DNA from: Lasiosphaeria ovina
Lineage: Eukaryota; Ascomycota; Sordariomycetes; Sordariales; Lasiosphaeriaceae
Reading direction: 5' to 3'
DNA: 64,000 nt
NCBI GenBank assembly: GCA_033439765.1
Contig: JAULSN010000005.1
Span: 3,859,001-3,923,000 of the forward strand
A program made the position numbers and the translations under genes. Position 1 is the first letter of the stretch. Each line of letters begins with the position of its first letter. The notes below the pieces were generated by a model. It was not told the DNA's origin. It searched no databases and saw only the letters and a list, made by a program, of their open reading frames with translations. Shown here piece by piece: positions 10,293 to 23,000 of the stretch.

Positions 10293-11593
10293 ATGCCAGA
10301 CCTCAGTCCAACACAAGGGCCGGGCGACACGGGTCCATTGCCCTCGTTCTACTCTCCACAAACCGCCGCGCGCCAAACAGCAGAAAATGACGAAGATGTC
10401 AATCCAGCGGCTGGCCTGGCCCTCTCGACCGAGGATCCCGCGCCCTTGGGAGTCGACGATGAGCCCGACCATATCGCACCGTCTGCGAGTCCCTCAATAT
10501 CCTCTGCTACGCCATCTACACTGGTGCAGGCGCCGCCGTCGCTCCTATCTCCCGCCTTCACCCCTCCGTCCACACCGGGAGCCGCAACACCCAGCACAGG
10601 TGTTGCCCGTCTGCTGTCAGAGCCCCGTGGCGTCCCCGTCGACAGCTCGATACCCACCGGCGGCTGTGGTAGCAAGCACCCGCAGCTTCTCGAGACGCTA
10701 CCCCATGTCGAGTGTGTCGTGCGCGCGCGGATCCCCACGACCACGGGCGCCGAGATGTTTTTACATCTTTACACAAACGACGTCGACAAAAAGGAGCATC
10801 TTGCGATTGTATTTGGCCGAACCATACGCAGCAAGTCGCTTGACGCCGTTAGGGAAGGGGAGACCGAGTTGGACCGGCTAGTGAGAGGCGCATATACCGG
10901 GCGACTGTACCCAGGCAGGATAGCAAGCAACTTGGGAGCTTCGGCACCTGCCAGCAACGTTGCGAGTGCGGGAATGGAGACTGAAGAGAAGAAAGAGAAG
11001 ACGCCGCCCCTAGTGAGAATACATAGCGAGTGCTATACGGGGGAGACGGTATGGTCGGCGCGCTGTGACTGCGGCGAACAGTTAGACGAAGCGGCCAGGT
11101 TGATGTCCCTCCCCAGCAACGACGCCGGCGGCATTATCATATATCTGCGGCAGGAGGGGCGCGGGATCGGGCTCGGGGAGAAGCTCAAAGCGTACAACCT
11201 GCAAGATCTCGGATCTGATACGGTCGAGGCGAACCTGTTGCTGCGGCATCCGGCAGACGCTCGGAGCTACGGTCTGGCAACATCCATGCTGCTTGACCTC
11301 GGCCAAAAGGAGGTCCGGCTTCTGACAAACAACCCGGACAAGATCCGCGCGGTGGAAGGCCCGAATCGCGAAGTAGTAGTTACGGAGCGTGTCGCCATGG
11401 TGCCGCTGTCGTGGAAGGGGCAAGGAGGGTTCAGAGCGCCAGAGGTAGAAAATTATCTGAAAACAAAGGTAATTCTTTTTCATCCCTTCCCCCCACAGTT
11501 CGAAGCGTGCTACGTGGAGTGATGGCGCTAACACGCGACGAATGATAGATAGAAAAGATGGGTCATATGCTCGATATGGGGTCACTGCCATAG
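10293..11593 (+). CDS. RIB1: GTP cyclohydrolase II
   Basis: Two exons, 10293-11468 and 11549-11593, encode 406 aa. The 80-bp intron is required: splicing gives [11 protein letters not shown], the usual C-terminus of the family, whereas reading on gives an unrelated tail. The enzyme opens GTP to 2,5-diamino-6-ribosylamino-pyrimidinone phosphate, the first step of riboflavin synthesis in the cytosol. Seen in the sequence: a zinc site [20 protein letters not shown] (about 243-262, three Cys), catalytic [13 protein letters not shown] (about 286-298) and TNNPDKI near residue 350. The first 125 residues are a Ser/Pro/Thr-rich extension typical of filamentous fungi. ATG 10293 has a good context (CACAAAATGCC). 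The gene is convergent with the DENN gene. Confidence 0.95.
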
Positions 11594-12468
11594 CAAGGCG
11601 TCAAGAAGGAGGCTGTTTACTTGTAGACGTGTTTACTTGCTTGGTTAACCATTACATTGCGGCAGTGTGCGTCGTCGGCGCGCACACCAGCCAGAGCGCG
11701 TGCGCACACATATACGCACACTGTATACGGAGGCATTTAAAATAGTCTTGAGGTCCGATGACCAACTTTGAGGGGGGCAAGATTTCACATGTTCAAACCC
11801 ATCTGGCCGAAAAGCTAGCTGCCTGAGGTTTCCAACTATCTACCAAGTACGTCGTAAGCTGTGTATATAATCCAATGCATTTCCTGGCCGTTTTATTTAC
11901 TATGTTATAACATTTATTCTGCCAGGTACAATGCCAACGAACATTCAGGGATTGGATGGTAGGACGGATATTTGCAGGATATCTAGCGTCTTAAAAGGAT
12001 GTAGAGACCACACCAAGCATTACAAACAAGTCTCGCCAGTCGCAAAATCAAGACAATCAAATTGCAAAAGCGTTTATTGCTGCTCTACTCACGATCCATC
12101 AACAGCCCAAATTCTGTCCCGAAGCAAGGCACGAACGAGCCACTCCAAGATAAGAAAAAAGAAAAGCAGCGCTCTAGCTCATCTGCAATATAAGGTAAAA
12201 TAAAAGAATAAGCGATAATAAAAATTAGCCCTGCCCAAGGTCCAAACGACGCGAGATGACGACGTGAGCGTGGAAAAATAAAAGCAACTAAGGGAATGTT
12301 TGGTGCAAAGGCAATAGCAATCTCTCAACGCCGGAAAACGATTTCGTTTTTTGAATGACCCAGACCCTTTAAACCCCCCACCGCAAAATTGGTATAGACA
12401 GAACATATGATGCACAAGAAGACGAGAAGCCCGCGTCTGGAGCCTGACAACCACGCAGCAAAGCACGC
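11594..12468. other. intergenic spacer between convergent genes
   Basis: About 0.9 kb holds the facing 3' ends of RIB1 and the DENN gene. It is A-rich from about 12020 to 12300. No gene is supported. Confidence 0.5.
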
Positions 12469-15446
12469 TTAGCGAGAGCTGCCCAGAGCGCTAATCCGAG
12501 CACCCGAAGGGCGGTGGATCAGGCTCTCAGCGTGCTTACCGACAATACCCGGCTCCTGGGGGATGGGGTTGCTCTCCCCCTCACTGCGGTCGCCGGAGAG
12601 GTCGTCCTCGTCGTCCTCGACGATCTTTGTGGGGATGTCGTGACCAATGACATACTGTTGGGAGGTGCGCTCAGGGGTCGTGGCCGTGCTAGCGATAGAC
12701 ATGCTAGTGCTGCTACGGTTGGGAATGAGATCCGGTGTGGGTGGGATGCTAGAGGCCCGGCCGCTGCTGGGTCGGAGGAGGCTGTCGTCGCCGGCTTCGG
12801 ACGTCGCGACGGACTGGCCGTCATCGCTGGGAGTAACGGAGAGATTACTCCCCCGGCGACCTTTGGACAGAGACCGCAACGAAGTCTCAGCCGTGCCTAG
12901 CTCGGCATCTTGAGCCAGCTGCAGGCCCTCGACGGCGGCCTGGCACTGCTCCGCAATGTTGCGGATGATGTGCGCAATGGCATCTGTCTTGTCCTTGAGG
13001 TGACGGTCTGCAACATCGACGAAAGTCTGCGTAGAAACGCGTCTGCTGGCGCGGGCGAGATTCTTGATGAAGCGGGTCTCCGTCTCGTCGCGAGGTTCTA
13101 AAATACAACCGTTAATATCGATCACACATGCAACGCTGTGGGATTTCTGCCACATACCTCCTTCTTCGGGCACTCCCTCGGCGGCAACAAAGCCAGCCTC
13201 AATCTCCGCAGCCAGCTCATCGGGAGACGTCAGGGTCTTAACGAGATGCTCCATATGGTGATGCTGGCCTGCAATCAGGCTTCGTAGGTGCAACACAACA
13301 CGACGAGCTTCATCACGCTGTCGGAGAATGGTGACGTTGGTGTGCTGCAGAGCAGTGAGCTCCTTCCTGTTTCTCTTGCGCTCACGCTCCAGCTCCTCTG
13401 CAATTTCTTGCTGCAGGACCAGAGCTTCCAGAGCATCGTCGCGCTGCTTCTCGGTGCCAGCAAGGCGGACAGACAACCGTGCATTGTCATCCTTCTGTTG
13501 ATCGAGAAGACCACCCAGACGACGGTTCTCGCGCTTGTGGTTCTCAATCTTGACCTTGAGATCTTGCGTCTCCTTGGTGAGCGTCTCGGCAAAGGCCTGG
13601 AATTTGAGGAACTGTAAAGCATGTTAGTGATGTCGGAACCAAAAAGACGACATTTTCGTGGTATGCTTACCTGCTGCTTCCAGCTCTCAAGCTCCTCAAC
13701 CAGATAGTTGTTTCGTTTGGTGACTTTGTTGAGTTCGGTCTCCATCCGCCCCTTAAGATTGATGAAATCTTGCCAGGCCTCCAAAGCATCTCGCGAATAC
13801 TGGTTTCGCTCACGGACAATCTCATTCAAGTGCCTCATTGATACCTTGGTCATCAAGGGTTTCTTGACTGACCCGCCGAAGACAGCCTTCAAGCCCGTGT
13901 TTCGGCCCTGAATTCGAAGAAATATGTTAGCAATCGGAATCCACAAAATTCTTTGTTGTTTTGGTATGAAGCTTACCATCTTCTCGCAAACGTGGTCCAT
14001 TACGGACATAACAGGATCCTGGTTCCACCACTCGGGGTCTTGGATCGATTCAACCTCTCCGCGCATCACAATGATCTGGCCAGCCGGGACCAGCTTTCCT
14101 CCACCATAGGCAGACCGCAGGTGTTGGGGAACGCCGGACGGTGTGACATCGCCATTCAGAGACTGCGTCAGGCGGGTCACAAACTTATTGCGTTGGCCCG
14201 CATTGAGCGCGGTCGGCGGGCTCGAGGTAAGGACAAAGTTACGGTCCAGATCAACGACCAAGGCATCGGTTGGGGCAGTGAAGAGAGATCTGCACTCGGC
14301 AGTGATACCGAGGATGTACGGGCCGGGCTCCTGGACGAGCTCCTTGGCATGCCGAGCATGAACAACGGGGACGTAAAGGCCGCTCCACTCATAGACGCGG
14401 ACGCAGAAGCGGACCGTCTCGGCAGCCATTGTCAGCATCGCAGGGTAATGACTGACGAAAATGATGCGGCGAGTGGGCGAGATGGCAGCCTCGATCACGC
14501 CAACGATGTTGGGGATTGAAAGGCAACAGAATAGAGGCCACATGGCAAAGTTCTGGAAGCCGGTAGGCGAGGAAGGAAATTGGTAGCAAAGAGCGTAGTC
14601 TTTCATGTCGATGCGAACCAAGTCGTTCAATCTGGGAGCTGGGAAACTCAGGATCCGCGAGACCTCCTCGGCGTGGAAGAGGTTTGTGGCCTTGTTCCAG
14701 TGAATCCACATGCCGCGCAGGTAATCGCCGAGCAGGTTGTAGAGAGGATACCGGGAGAGAAACGACAAGCAATATGGAATCCAGTACTGTTCATCAGCAT
14801 TGTCGTAGAAGTCGGGCTCGGTTCTCTTTCTCAGCTCCCGGATGGTCTCGGCTCTCTTCTCGTCGGCGCGCGACCAAACACGCAAGCAAATGCCGTATAG
14901 AGTGTGCGAAGAATCCTGTTGGAGAACAAAAGCGTGGTGAACACAGTGAGGCTGGCTTCGGCCAGTGCAGATCTCAACATCGTGGGGGAAACAGGCCTGT
15001 ACAGAATTAGTCAACCTTTCTCTCAATAGTTTCTCACAATAAAGCAAAGAACCTACCCTCATGGCCGAATGCAAAGCACGCGCAATCTCATTGTCCTGCT
15101 CCAGTCTCGGGCTGCTTCCTAGGATCTCGGGAAGCCAGAATTGGCCCACGGCGCCCTTCATGTGGCCAATCTTTCCCTGGGCAGGCGCCGGGGCCTTGAC
15201 CCATTGCGAGGGCTCGCGGCCGACGCCGCACACCATGTAGGCATGAGTGAGGGTCTTGGGCGTCCGCTGCTGGGGCTTGGCATTGAGCGTCGACGGGATC
15301 GGCTGCGTGATGCGCGAGTGGAGCGATGACGTGCGGCTAGGGATGATGAGGTTGCTGTCGGCCTGGTCGCGGGTTCCGGGACGGCCTTCGCGGTCACCTG
15401 TCCGCGGACGCTGGAAAGAAGCGTGGGCATTGAGAGAAGGCGCCAT
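12469..15446 (-). CDS. DENN-domain protein (putative Rab GEF)
   Basis: Five exons in transcript order (15446-15057, 14996-13977, 13907-13671, 13611-13158, 13097-12469) encode 909 aa. All four introns (59-69 bp) are GTAWGY/GTAGGT-YAG. Three of them keep the frame open and would be missed by a simple ORF call; they were placed by donor and acceptor consensus and domain continuity (HSAMR-ACFPHDVE, HVCEKM-GRNTG, SWKQQ-FLKFQ, EEG-EPRDE). The N-terminal two thirds carry the uDENN (HHAFVLQQDSSHTLYGICLRVW), cDENN (PYCLSFLSRYPLY..., about 200-360) and dDENN regions. A long coiled coil follows (about 560-720), then a Ser/Thr-rich acidic tail. DENN modules exchange GDP on Rab GTPases; the target Rab here is unknown. 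ATG 15446 starts MAPSLNAHASF. Confidence 0.85.
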
Positions 15447-18400
15447 TTTGAGTTTGGACGGCGAGCGGCTTTCCCCACAGTTTCGCTTCGAATTAGATTC
15501 GCCGGAGCAACGGTCGCGGTCGGGATCCGCTGGCTTGAAGCCTCAAACTCGTGAATGAATAACCTAAAGTGGAACCTGTCGAGGACCGGGTCGGCAAGAG
15601 CAGACCACAGCTAAGCTGGGTGGTGTATCCGATATGTGGTGGAAGCAAAGGAGCAAACACCTTCGTTCCGGTTGCGAAGAGAATCCAGGCGGTGATTGCT
15701 CGAGGAAGCAAAGTAGTCAATTGCAAATTGCAAAACGCGGCGTGCAAGTCGAAGCTAGGCCGGCGAGCACAGCGAAGAAGCAAGATACCGGCAATACACG
15801 AGCTCCAAGGAGAAGCCTCGCGTGTTTGTCGATATCAAAGGCAGAGACAGGTCTGAGCCGTGGCGGACGGGCGATACAGACTGGCCTGCGTGCTGCTCGA
15901 TGGGCCGCGCTGCTGGGGGCTTCCTGGAAACAAAAGAAGTGGAAAGGAAGGAACGAGGCCCGTTGGACGGTCGCGCGAGAGAGAAAAGGATGGCGTCGGG
16001 GCTGGAAGGAGAGGCCGAGCACGTTCAAAAGGCCGGCCCAGGATGGGACGAGAAAGCTCTGGGTCGCTCGCCTGCGCCGGGGCTGCACTGTGACTGGGGG
16101 GGCATGGGTGTCGACGCGGAATTGGGAAATGGGTTCGAGGGGACCAATACCACGTCAGGACTAGCAATGCTGCAGCTGGGGGCACCCGACCAGGGGGTTA
16201 CGCAGGGGCCTGAGGGCCAAGGAGATAACATTTCATTTCAGCTTGGGGTACCATGTACTTTGCGGCCGACCTAGCTGCCCCCCATTATGAAGCTGTCTGA
16301 GTGCCATGCGCTCGGCTCGGGACGCAAGAACCCACCCCCATCGTGAAGAATCATGCTGTGGCAGGGAAGAGCGCCAAGTGGCTGGTACATAGTACTTGGT
16401 CTCGCCCTTGCTCTCTCTAAAAGCATCGTAGCTTCGGCCGGCCTTGGCGCAGGCCGCCCTGGACGGACAAAATTGAGTCGCCATCTGCACCCCACCGACT
16501 GCACGTTTGCCCTGCTCTGTTCGTTGTGTGTGCATGCACTGGGCCGCCAGCTTTTTACCCCTTTGAGTGCGCCTGTGGCCCAGTCTAGACTTCAAACTCT
16601 GGAAGTCGAGAGAGTATTTGTTTTTATATACTGCATAGAAAGCAAACAGAATGGGCTACAAGTGCGGACAGCTCTACTGGTAGTACAGAATGGAGGGGTG
16701 AAAATAACGGGTTGTTGCCGTCTGTTTCACTGTGTGGACGTTGAATCCGGGCTGTTATGGAAAAGGAGGTACCTCCGATCGCCGCGATCACCAAGGTTAG
16801 GTTGCGCCTTTCCCCGTTTCCACGCGGAAACGCCACGCTTTTGGGGAACTCGATTCGGGATTTAAAGTCAAGTGAGCCAATCTGCTGGGTTACTTGGGAA
16901 TTCCGCCAGCGCCGGAGCCTGAGCGGGCTTTTGAATCTTGGGTATACCTGAGTTGAGGTTCTTGAATCTCATACGCAAAAAAGGTTCAGTCAGAGCAGGC
17001 AGGCTGTCTTCCTGTCTTGCCTTCGCCTTCGAATCTGCTTCGAGACGATCGTCAACCGGTGGGCCCGATTTAGGTTGTGAACGAGCCGCCTTTCTCACTC
17101 AGTCATAACATCTGTCAAGCAATCGGCCATTTGGCAGTCACACAGACGGGGATCGAACGCTACAAGCGAAATACACTATCGATATTCCGTACTCGACTGG
17201 CGCCACTGTCAACGGGATAAAGGAATGATAATAAACAATGATTTGGGCTTGACATTGTTCCGATGATGGTTGGGCAGAAGGGCACTAGAAGCCAGCCCAA
17301 AGGCCCCCTCTCGGGTGACGAAATGGACGCCGCGCAGCAAGGCCTGCCCGACGACAAACGAAAAAGCAAACGTCGTTGTGTGAAACTAGCACAGGAGCCA
17401 GCCGATGATGCAACGCAGGATGGAAATGTTCTTTCTGAACCGAGCCGGCGCACAGCCCTCTAATCCCGCGCATCCCAGCTGCCGTTTCCAGGCACGCTTT
17501 GACCCATCCGGAGCAGAAAGCGCACCGAGCGCTGCGTTTTGACACTTGTGCAGGCGGGGCAATCCAGCTGGCAGCGCAAGTCAAGTCGAGGCCAACAGGC
17601 GGACTCGGAACTCAAGACCCGGGTGGAAGGAAATACCCCTCAATGTTGTTGTCGAGAGAGACTCGAGGTGCTGCTTTTACCATTTTGATCATTTTTTTCT
17701 CTCTTGAGAAGTACAAGGAGTAGGAGGAAGGCTCAGGGGCAAGTCTCTGACACAGCTGCAGATGGGAGAACAACCTGCAAGGTAGCTTTTCAGGTGGGGC
17801 GGAATTTAGGTCGCGTCTCGCGGAAAGAAACATGATTGTCTCTGTACTCTGCAAACGGGGTGCCTATCTGATCCTCGAGAACACATGCATTACGACCGAA
17901 TAGCAGCCACGCATAGAGCGCCATATGTGATCGACGGCGAGCCACGGAATGTCTCTCTTCGGTGCTGGGCTCGCTAGTGCAGGCAGACTTGTGTGTTCCC
18001 TGTTCACGAGAAACATGAGAGCAGCGGGTGATGCGAGGATTGGTGCGATTTCACGGTATGTTTCAGGGGCTGCCAGAATTCGGCGTTATCCCTCATAGGT
18101 AATATCGTGTGGAAAAAGAAAGCATCGAAATCCAAACGACCTTACCCCTCATTTTGGCTCACCTGCTGCTTCAATCCGAGCGAATGCAGACGGCAACCCC
18201 GCGACGGGTAGCAGTTTGCGCCGCCTTGATCGCCCAGCCTCTCAAGCCGTCACAATAGCAGCAGCAAGTATAGGTAGGGTAAGGGTAAGGGTCCGGTATT
18301 CAGGTCGACCCTCCCGCGGCCGTCTCAATAGTGCCCCCATTATTGGAACACAGTCCCCGGTTTCGAGCCCGTCCGAACCATGATGCTCCCGAGCAGCCGA

Positions 18401-20009
18401 TAACAAACGGAAGGCACAGCGTCCTCCTGGCGTTGTGTGTCAAACAGATGGACGCCACGGAAAGATCCAGTCGGGCATCTCGTTCCGCCGCCGCCGAATG
18501 CAAAGCTCAACAGAACAGCCGTTTAAAAAATTCATCCGATGGACGCTTTGAAATTGCCAACGTGGGTCCACTGAAGGAAGAAGCCCGATTAGTTCCAGGC
18601 TTCCAAGATTTGAGAGTTACCCCTGGCTAGTCCTCTTTGGGCGTTACATTCAAAAGCAAAAGCAAACCACACAGACCACGTCCAATCATCCGCTCTCAGG
18701 ATTACAAACTCAAGCTCTCCACAGTCCACGACCACGTGTATCTCCGTAGTCCGTACAGATACTGAGGTAGGAATCACACGGAGAGCCATTTCGTACTCGC
18801 AAAAAACCTTAGCTTTTCGAAAACCCTAGCTTTTCGAAACCCCGCAAAGTTCTGTCAAGGCGCTAATTTTTCTCAGAAACACGCTACAGGAAGCCCAAGC
18901 ATCCGTAACACGGTGACAGGATCGCCAGCTCCTGTGCAACTGCAATGTCTCCAACCGCGGAACTGCTTGTAGTAGTTGGTAAGATAAACAGTCATAGAAG
19001 ATGCTTGAGATTTAAACCCGCAGATGTGTCGCTCTCATACATGACCTCATCGACCCTCACCGCCTTTGCTTAATGCCAGGCCCGACCGCCCTTGGGCAAG
19101 CGACCCGTCTCGTGCTCTCTTAGGTTGTCGCCGTTTCCTCTCCATGGCAAGCGCGCGGCCGCCCTTCGTCCTTCGCCCTGTTTGCTTTTCGTCGACAAAT
19201 ATTTCGCCGATACAATGCCTTCTCATCGCACGCTACAAGCGCAACGTTCGCTCGTACCGTGATTCGTGCTCTCTCCGGACGAGCGAATATAAGAGATAGG
19301 TAAGGACTAATAGTACGAAGAAAGACCGAAACCGGCTATGGATATGCTAGGTCAAGTATGGCTTCTCTAGGGCTTGCTATGTACTTCTTATTTTACCTAC
19401 TAATTATCTATACTAGATAGGTTTTGCTATAATACTACTCAGGTTTGAACAACCAATGATGAACGATATGCATTGATAACTGAAGATCCCAAGCCAGGGA
19501 GTCTTTAGCGTGAACCTGTTTGCATCACTCCCGAGAGCGAAATTGAAGGCAAAGCTCGCTGGCCAGGCAGCTTTCCCGGAAATACAGTGTCCTCATCCGC
19601 GAGTGGGTTCTCTTTACATGGGTCACATTTGCCGGATTGCTTGTCTTCTGTCTCAAGGTCCCCGACAGCACCTGGATTGGATCGGCCTCGCAAACTGCTT
19701 GGCTTTGACCGGGCGGTCCCTCATCGTGCGTGCTGTCAAGAGAATCACTGTCGGGAGATGTAGACAGCGGACGGAATATCGAGGAGATTTACGAGACTGA
19801 GACGAGGCACGAAAACCCAAGTATCACGCCACAGACTCCGAGTCCTTAGAAGGGGGATGTTCTTTGCCGAACGGTTGGTGCTACCATGTCATTGTTGAGC
19901 CTATTGTCCAGTTTCGCCCCGATACTAATTCTACTGGATGGCACTGAGGAAGAAGAAGAGAACACAAAATGAGATATCCAACTTGTGGCGACGATAGCTG
20001 CGGCCACCC
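15447..20009. other. gene-poor spacer
   Basis: About 4.6 kb lies between the 5' end of the DENN gene and the 3' end of the HET gene. Several open frames of 60-180 codons occur, but they overlap on both strands, lack family resemblance and have no coherent splice structure. Small features: a 7-bp-arm hairpin at 16815-16832 (CGTTTCC/GGAAACG), a GGGTAAGGGTAAGGG run near 18275, and a tandem CCYTAGCTTTTCGAAA pair at 18807-18840. Confidence 0.5.
18807..18840 (+). repeat. tandem pair of CCYTAGCTTTTCGAAA units
   Basis: Two 16-17 nt units lie back to back in the spacer. Each contains the palindrome TTTTCGAAAA or TTTCGAAA. No larger array or coding context is visible, and function is unknown. Confidence 0.5.
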
Positions 20010-23000
20010 CTATCTCAGCTCAAATGTCTGCTCGTTTATCGAGTCGTCATAAAACTTCTCTCTCATTGCCTCCCCGTCCATCATTCCATGCAAATAGCAC
20101 TCGCCAACAAACTTGTAATAGAAGTTCTTCCCTCCTGGGGGCGCTCCTACATCCGTATCCTTCAATGTGGAAGTGACAGAGGGGGTTGCGGGCGGCGATT
20201 TGGTGCCTCCGCTTGAAGCAGATTCCACAGCAGCGTCCTCGGCCTCCTTTTCGATCTCCTTTTTGATCTCCTCTTTGATCTCCTCTTCGGCCTCTTCTTT
20301 CGAGCAGGTGGCGTCATGAGTCGCTTTCCGTTCATTTTCCTGGGCTGCGCTCAAGCCGGTTTCCGCATCTTCGACTCTTTTATTGGCCTTGTCTATTGTT
20401 GCAGCATCGTTTGCGGGGTTCCCTTTATCTTCTGGCCTTGTGGTATTGCCACCACCGGTTGTACCAACTTGGGGTTTCTTTTCCTCGGCGGCTTTTTTGG
20501 CCTCTTCGAGCGTTGCTTTTGCTTCCTGAAGCCTCGATACTGCAGCGCTCAAAGCAGTTTTCGCCTCTTTCGATTTTTTTTCGGCGCTTACCACACCTTC
20601 GGCCAGCTTCCTTTCGGTTTCTTTCTTCTGGGCTTTTGCACTCTTCGTCCTTTCTCCCCGGGTGTCACGCTCCGAGGTGCTCTTTTTAACCCGGCGCCTT
20701 TCTTCCAAGCACTCCTGCCTCGCGTCCTCCATCTCCTGCCACTCCGGGCTATCCCGGAATTTCTTCGTCGGCCGATACATGCCCTTCCGCCTACGGTTGG
20801 CTACCGCTCGCCGAATGACGGTCTTGAGAAGCTCAACCCTGTCCTCCTCGGCCTCCAGTTCGGATTTCGATTCCTCTTTGATGTTATCTCGGAGAATAAC
20901 CGGAACCGTGCATCCATACAGAATGCACACCTTGTCATTCTTCCTAACGTTACTTGCGAGACCCAGCCGGCCGGCTCTGGTCTTGAACAGCGACCGGTTC
21001 CAAATCACGGCGTGGACTCGCCGGCAGAACTCAGCAACAATGGAGTTTTGTTCGTTCTGGATCAGAGCAGTCGTGTCGACACTTCCACCACGGTGACCGC
21101 CCTTTTCAACCGACTCCTTGCAGGCTCGGGCGTAGTAATATGGGGGGTTTTGGTTGTTGCTGCCTCAGTCTGCGACAATGGTTCTCCAGAACTCATCGGG
21201 AGGATCCTTGTTGAGGTCGGTCCAGCCGGCAAGATCCACCCAGGACATGGGAATGCTGCCACGCTGCGAGGCATCCTCAACTTTCTTCACCACGTCCAGC
21301 TCGAAGCCCCGGAGATAGAGGCTGTAGTGGCCCAAGGCCGGCCTCTTCTGGAAACGCAGGCTTTTGAGATCCAGCTTCTCGTGACCCGCAGCGTTGTAGT
21401 TGCGATGACCGTCCTGAGGGGATCCGACAAGGGGATCCGCATTCGCGCGGCTGGTCTTGCTTATATCCATCCCTGCCGCGTTATCGAGCATGAAGGGCGC
21501 TCGCGAAGCCCGGGCCACCCAAGTCGACAATTCGATATCTTTGGTCGGATCCCGATTCTCTGGGAAGTACGTGTCTCGGATTTGCCCCCATCCCGGAGAT
21601 GGCTTCCATTTCACTCCTTTGCAGGTCGGGTCTGCAGTGTGATTGCATCCTTCTTGACCGCATGGCTGAGCCCATATTGGATTTTTCATCGCCTTCTTCA
21701 TATCCCCCACGTAGGCGTCGTTCTGCCGTGGATCCCGTTTCCATTTTACCGTCTCGTCGGCGATAGGGAGATACCGATACTTGAACTTGCAGCCGTTCTC
21801 CCCCCAGAAGTCCTCTTCATTCTTTTCAATCTTTCTAGGAGTCTCACGCACATGGAATATGTTACGCTTCGGCCCAAGCAACCTACCGAGGGTGCGCATG
21901 TGGCCCGATGACTTGGTGGCACCCGACCGTGCCGACCTTGCCTTTGGAGCCTCGAGCGCCCACGGCCGGCAAAGGATGTCTAGCGCCTGGGCAGGATCGG
22001 TCTTGTGAGTCTGTTCGATACTGAACCGCACAAAGTCGCGAGCGACATCGGAATACGGCTGGTTGTAGTCCACCATGAAAGGCTTCTCGGCGAGGAAGTC
22101 ATCGAGAACCGTTATGACCAGGAAGAGCTTACGATCGTCTTGGCCGTACAGGGTCGGCGCAAAGGGGGATGCGTCTCGCGCAATTCCCAGCAGCGAATAC
22201 ACGACATCCCGGGGCTCTGAAGCCTTGAAGATAAACATGGTTGTCACCAGATACTCGAGACTGAGGAGGCTTCGGCGCTCGAGGGGATCGATGGTTTGCG
22301 TCTCTCGCAGTCGCTTGCGGATGTGCTCATCCTCCTCCTTCTTCCTCTTGTCCCTGTTGGCTTCGAAGATGTCTATTTTTTGCTCCAAGTCATAGCCATC
22401 CTCGCGATCCATTTCATCTTGAAAGTTGGGCTCCTCGTGCATCGGCGTGCGCCGCGTACGGAACACCTTACCGGTCGCCTGCACGAGTAGACTGGCCCCC
22501 AGCTCAGACACGTACTCAAACCAGCCTGGGACGTGCCGGAACTTCTCGTCTCGGCCCATCACTTCCGAGAGGCGGTGGGTTGCCGTCTCAACCTCGACAA
22601 ACAGCTCCACCGCCACCGCGAATTCCTTCCAGGGCACAGAGTGCGGGCCGCAGTAGACGGTCGCTGCCCTAGCCAGCGCAATTTCCTGCACCACCCAGCG
22701 TCGAAAAAACCACTCTCTTTGCATCAGCGACATCAAAGCCCGCCACTTTCGGCTGTACTGCGGGGTGGAAGAGATGGTGTCGAAATTCTTGAGCTCCCGG
22801 ATCTCCTCCTTGATGAAGTTGATGGCAATCTCACTGTCGCTATCACCCTCGCCCAACCAGACGCAGACCTGCGACGCGCGTGTGTAGATTCTCGACATCA
22901 ACTGCACCTGGTGGTTGCGCTCACCCAGGTTGTCTTGGTTGATACAGATGGCGTCGATCCACAATATGCGCTCCTCGCCGGGGCGGCGCAGGTACTTGAG

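Noticed and set aside
15634..16274. Overlapping 120-176 codon frames on both strands upstream of the DENN gene
   Set aside because: Every frame is open because of GC-rich low-complexity sequence; none shows family resemblance.
17140..17235. tRNA-like sequence on the minus strand (TGGCGCCAGTCGAG ... GCGTTCGATCCCCG)
   Set aside because: No acceptor-stem pairing between the proposed ends.
18272..18296. Interstitial telomere repeat (GGGTAAGGGTAAGGG)
   Set aside because: The unit is TAAGGG rather than TTAGGG and is present only about two to three times; too short to call telomeric.
21160..21185. An intron removing the HET TGA
   Set aside because: The only GT...AG pair around the stop that preserves the flanking motifs is about 17 nt, far too short to splice; all other choices lose conserved blocks.
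20316..21911. 531-codon plus-strand frame opposite the HET gene
   Set aside because: It is antisense to the K/E-rich HET coding sequence, which lacks stops in the opposite frame; the HET reading carries the family motifs.
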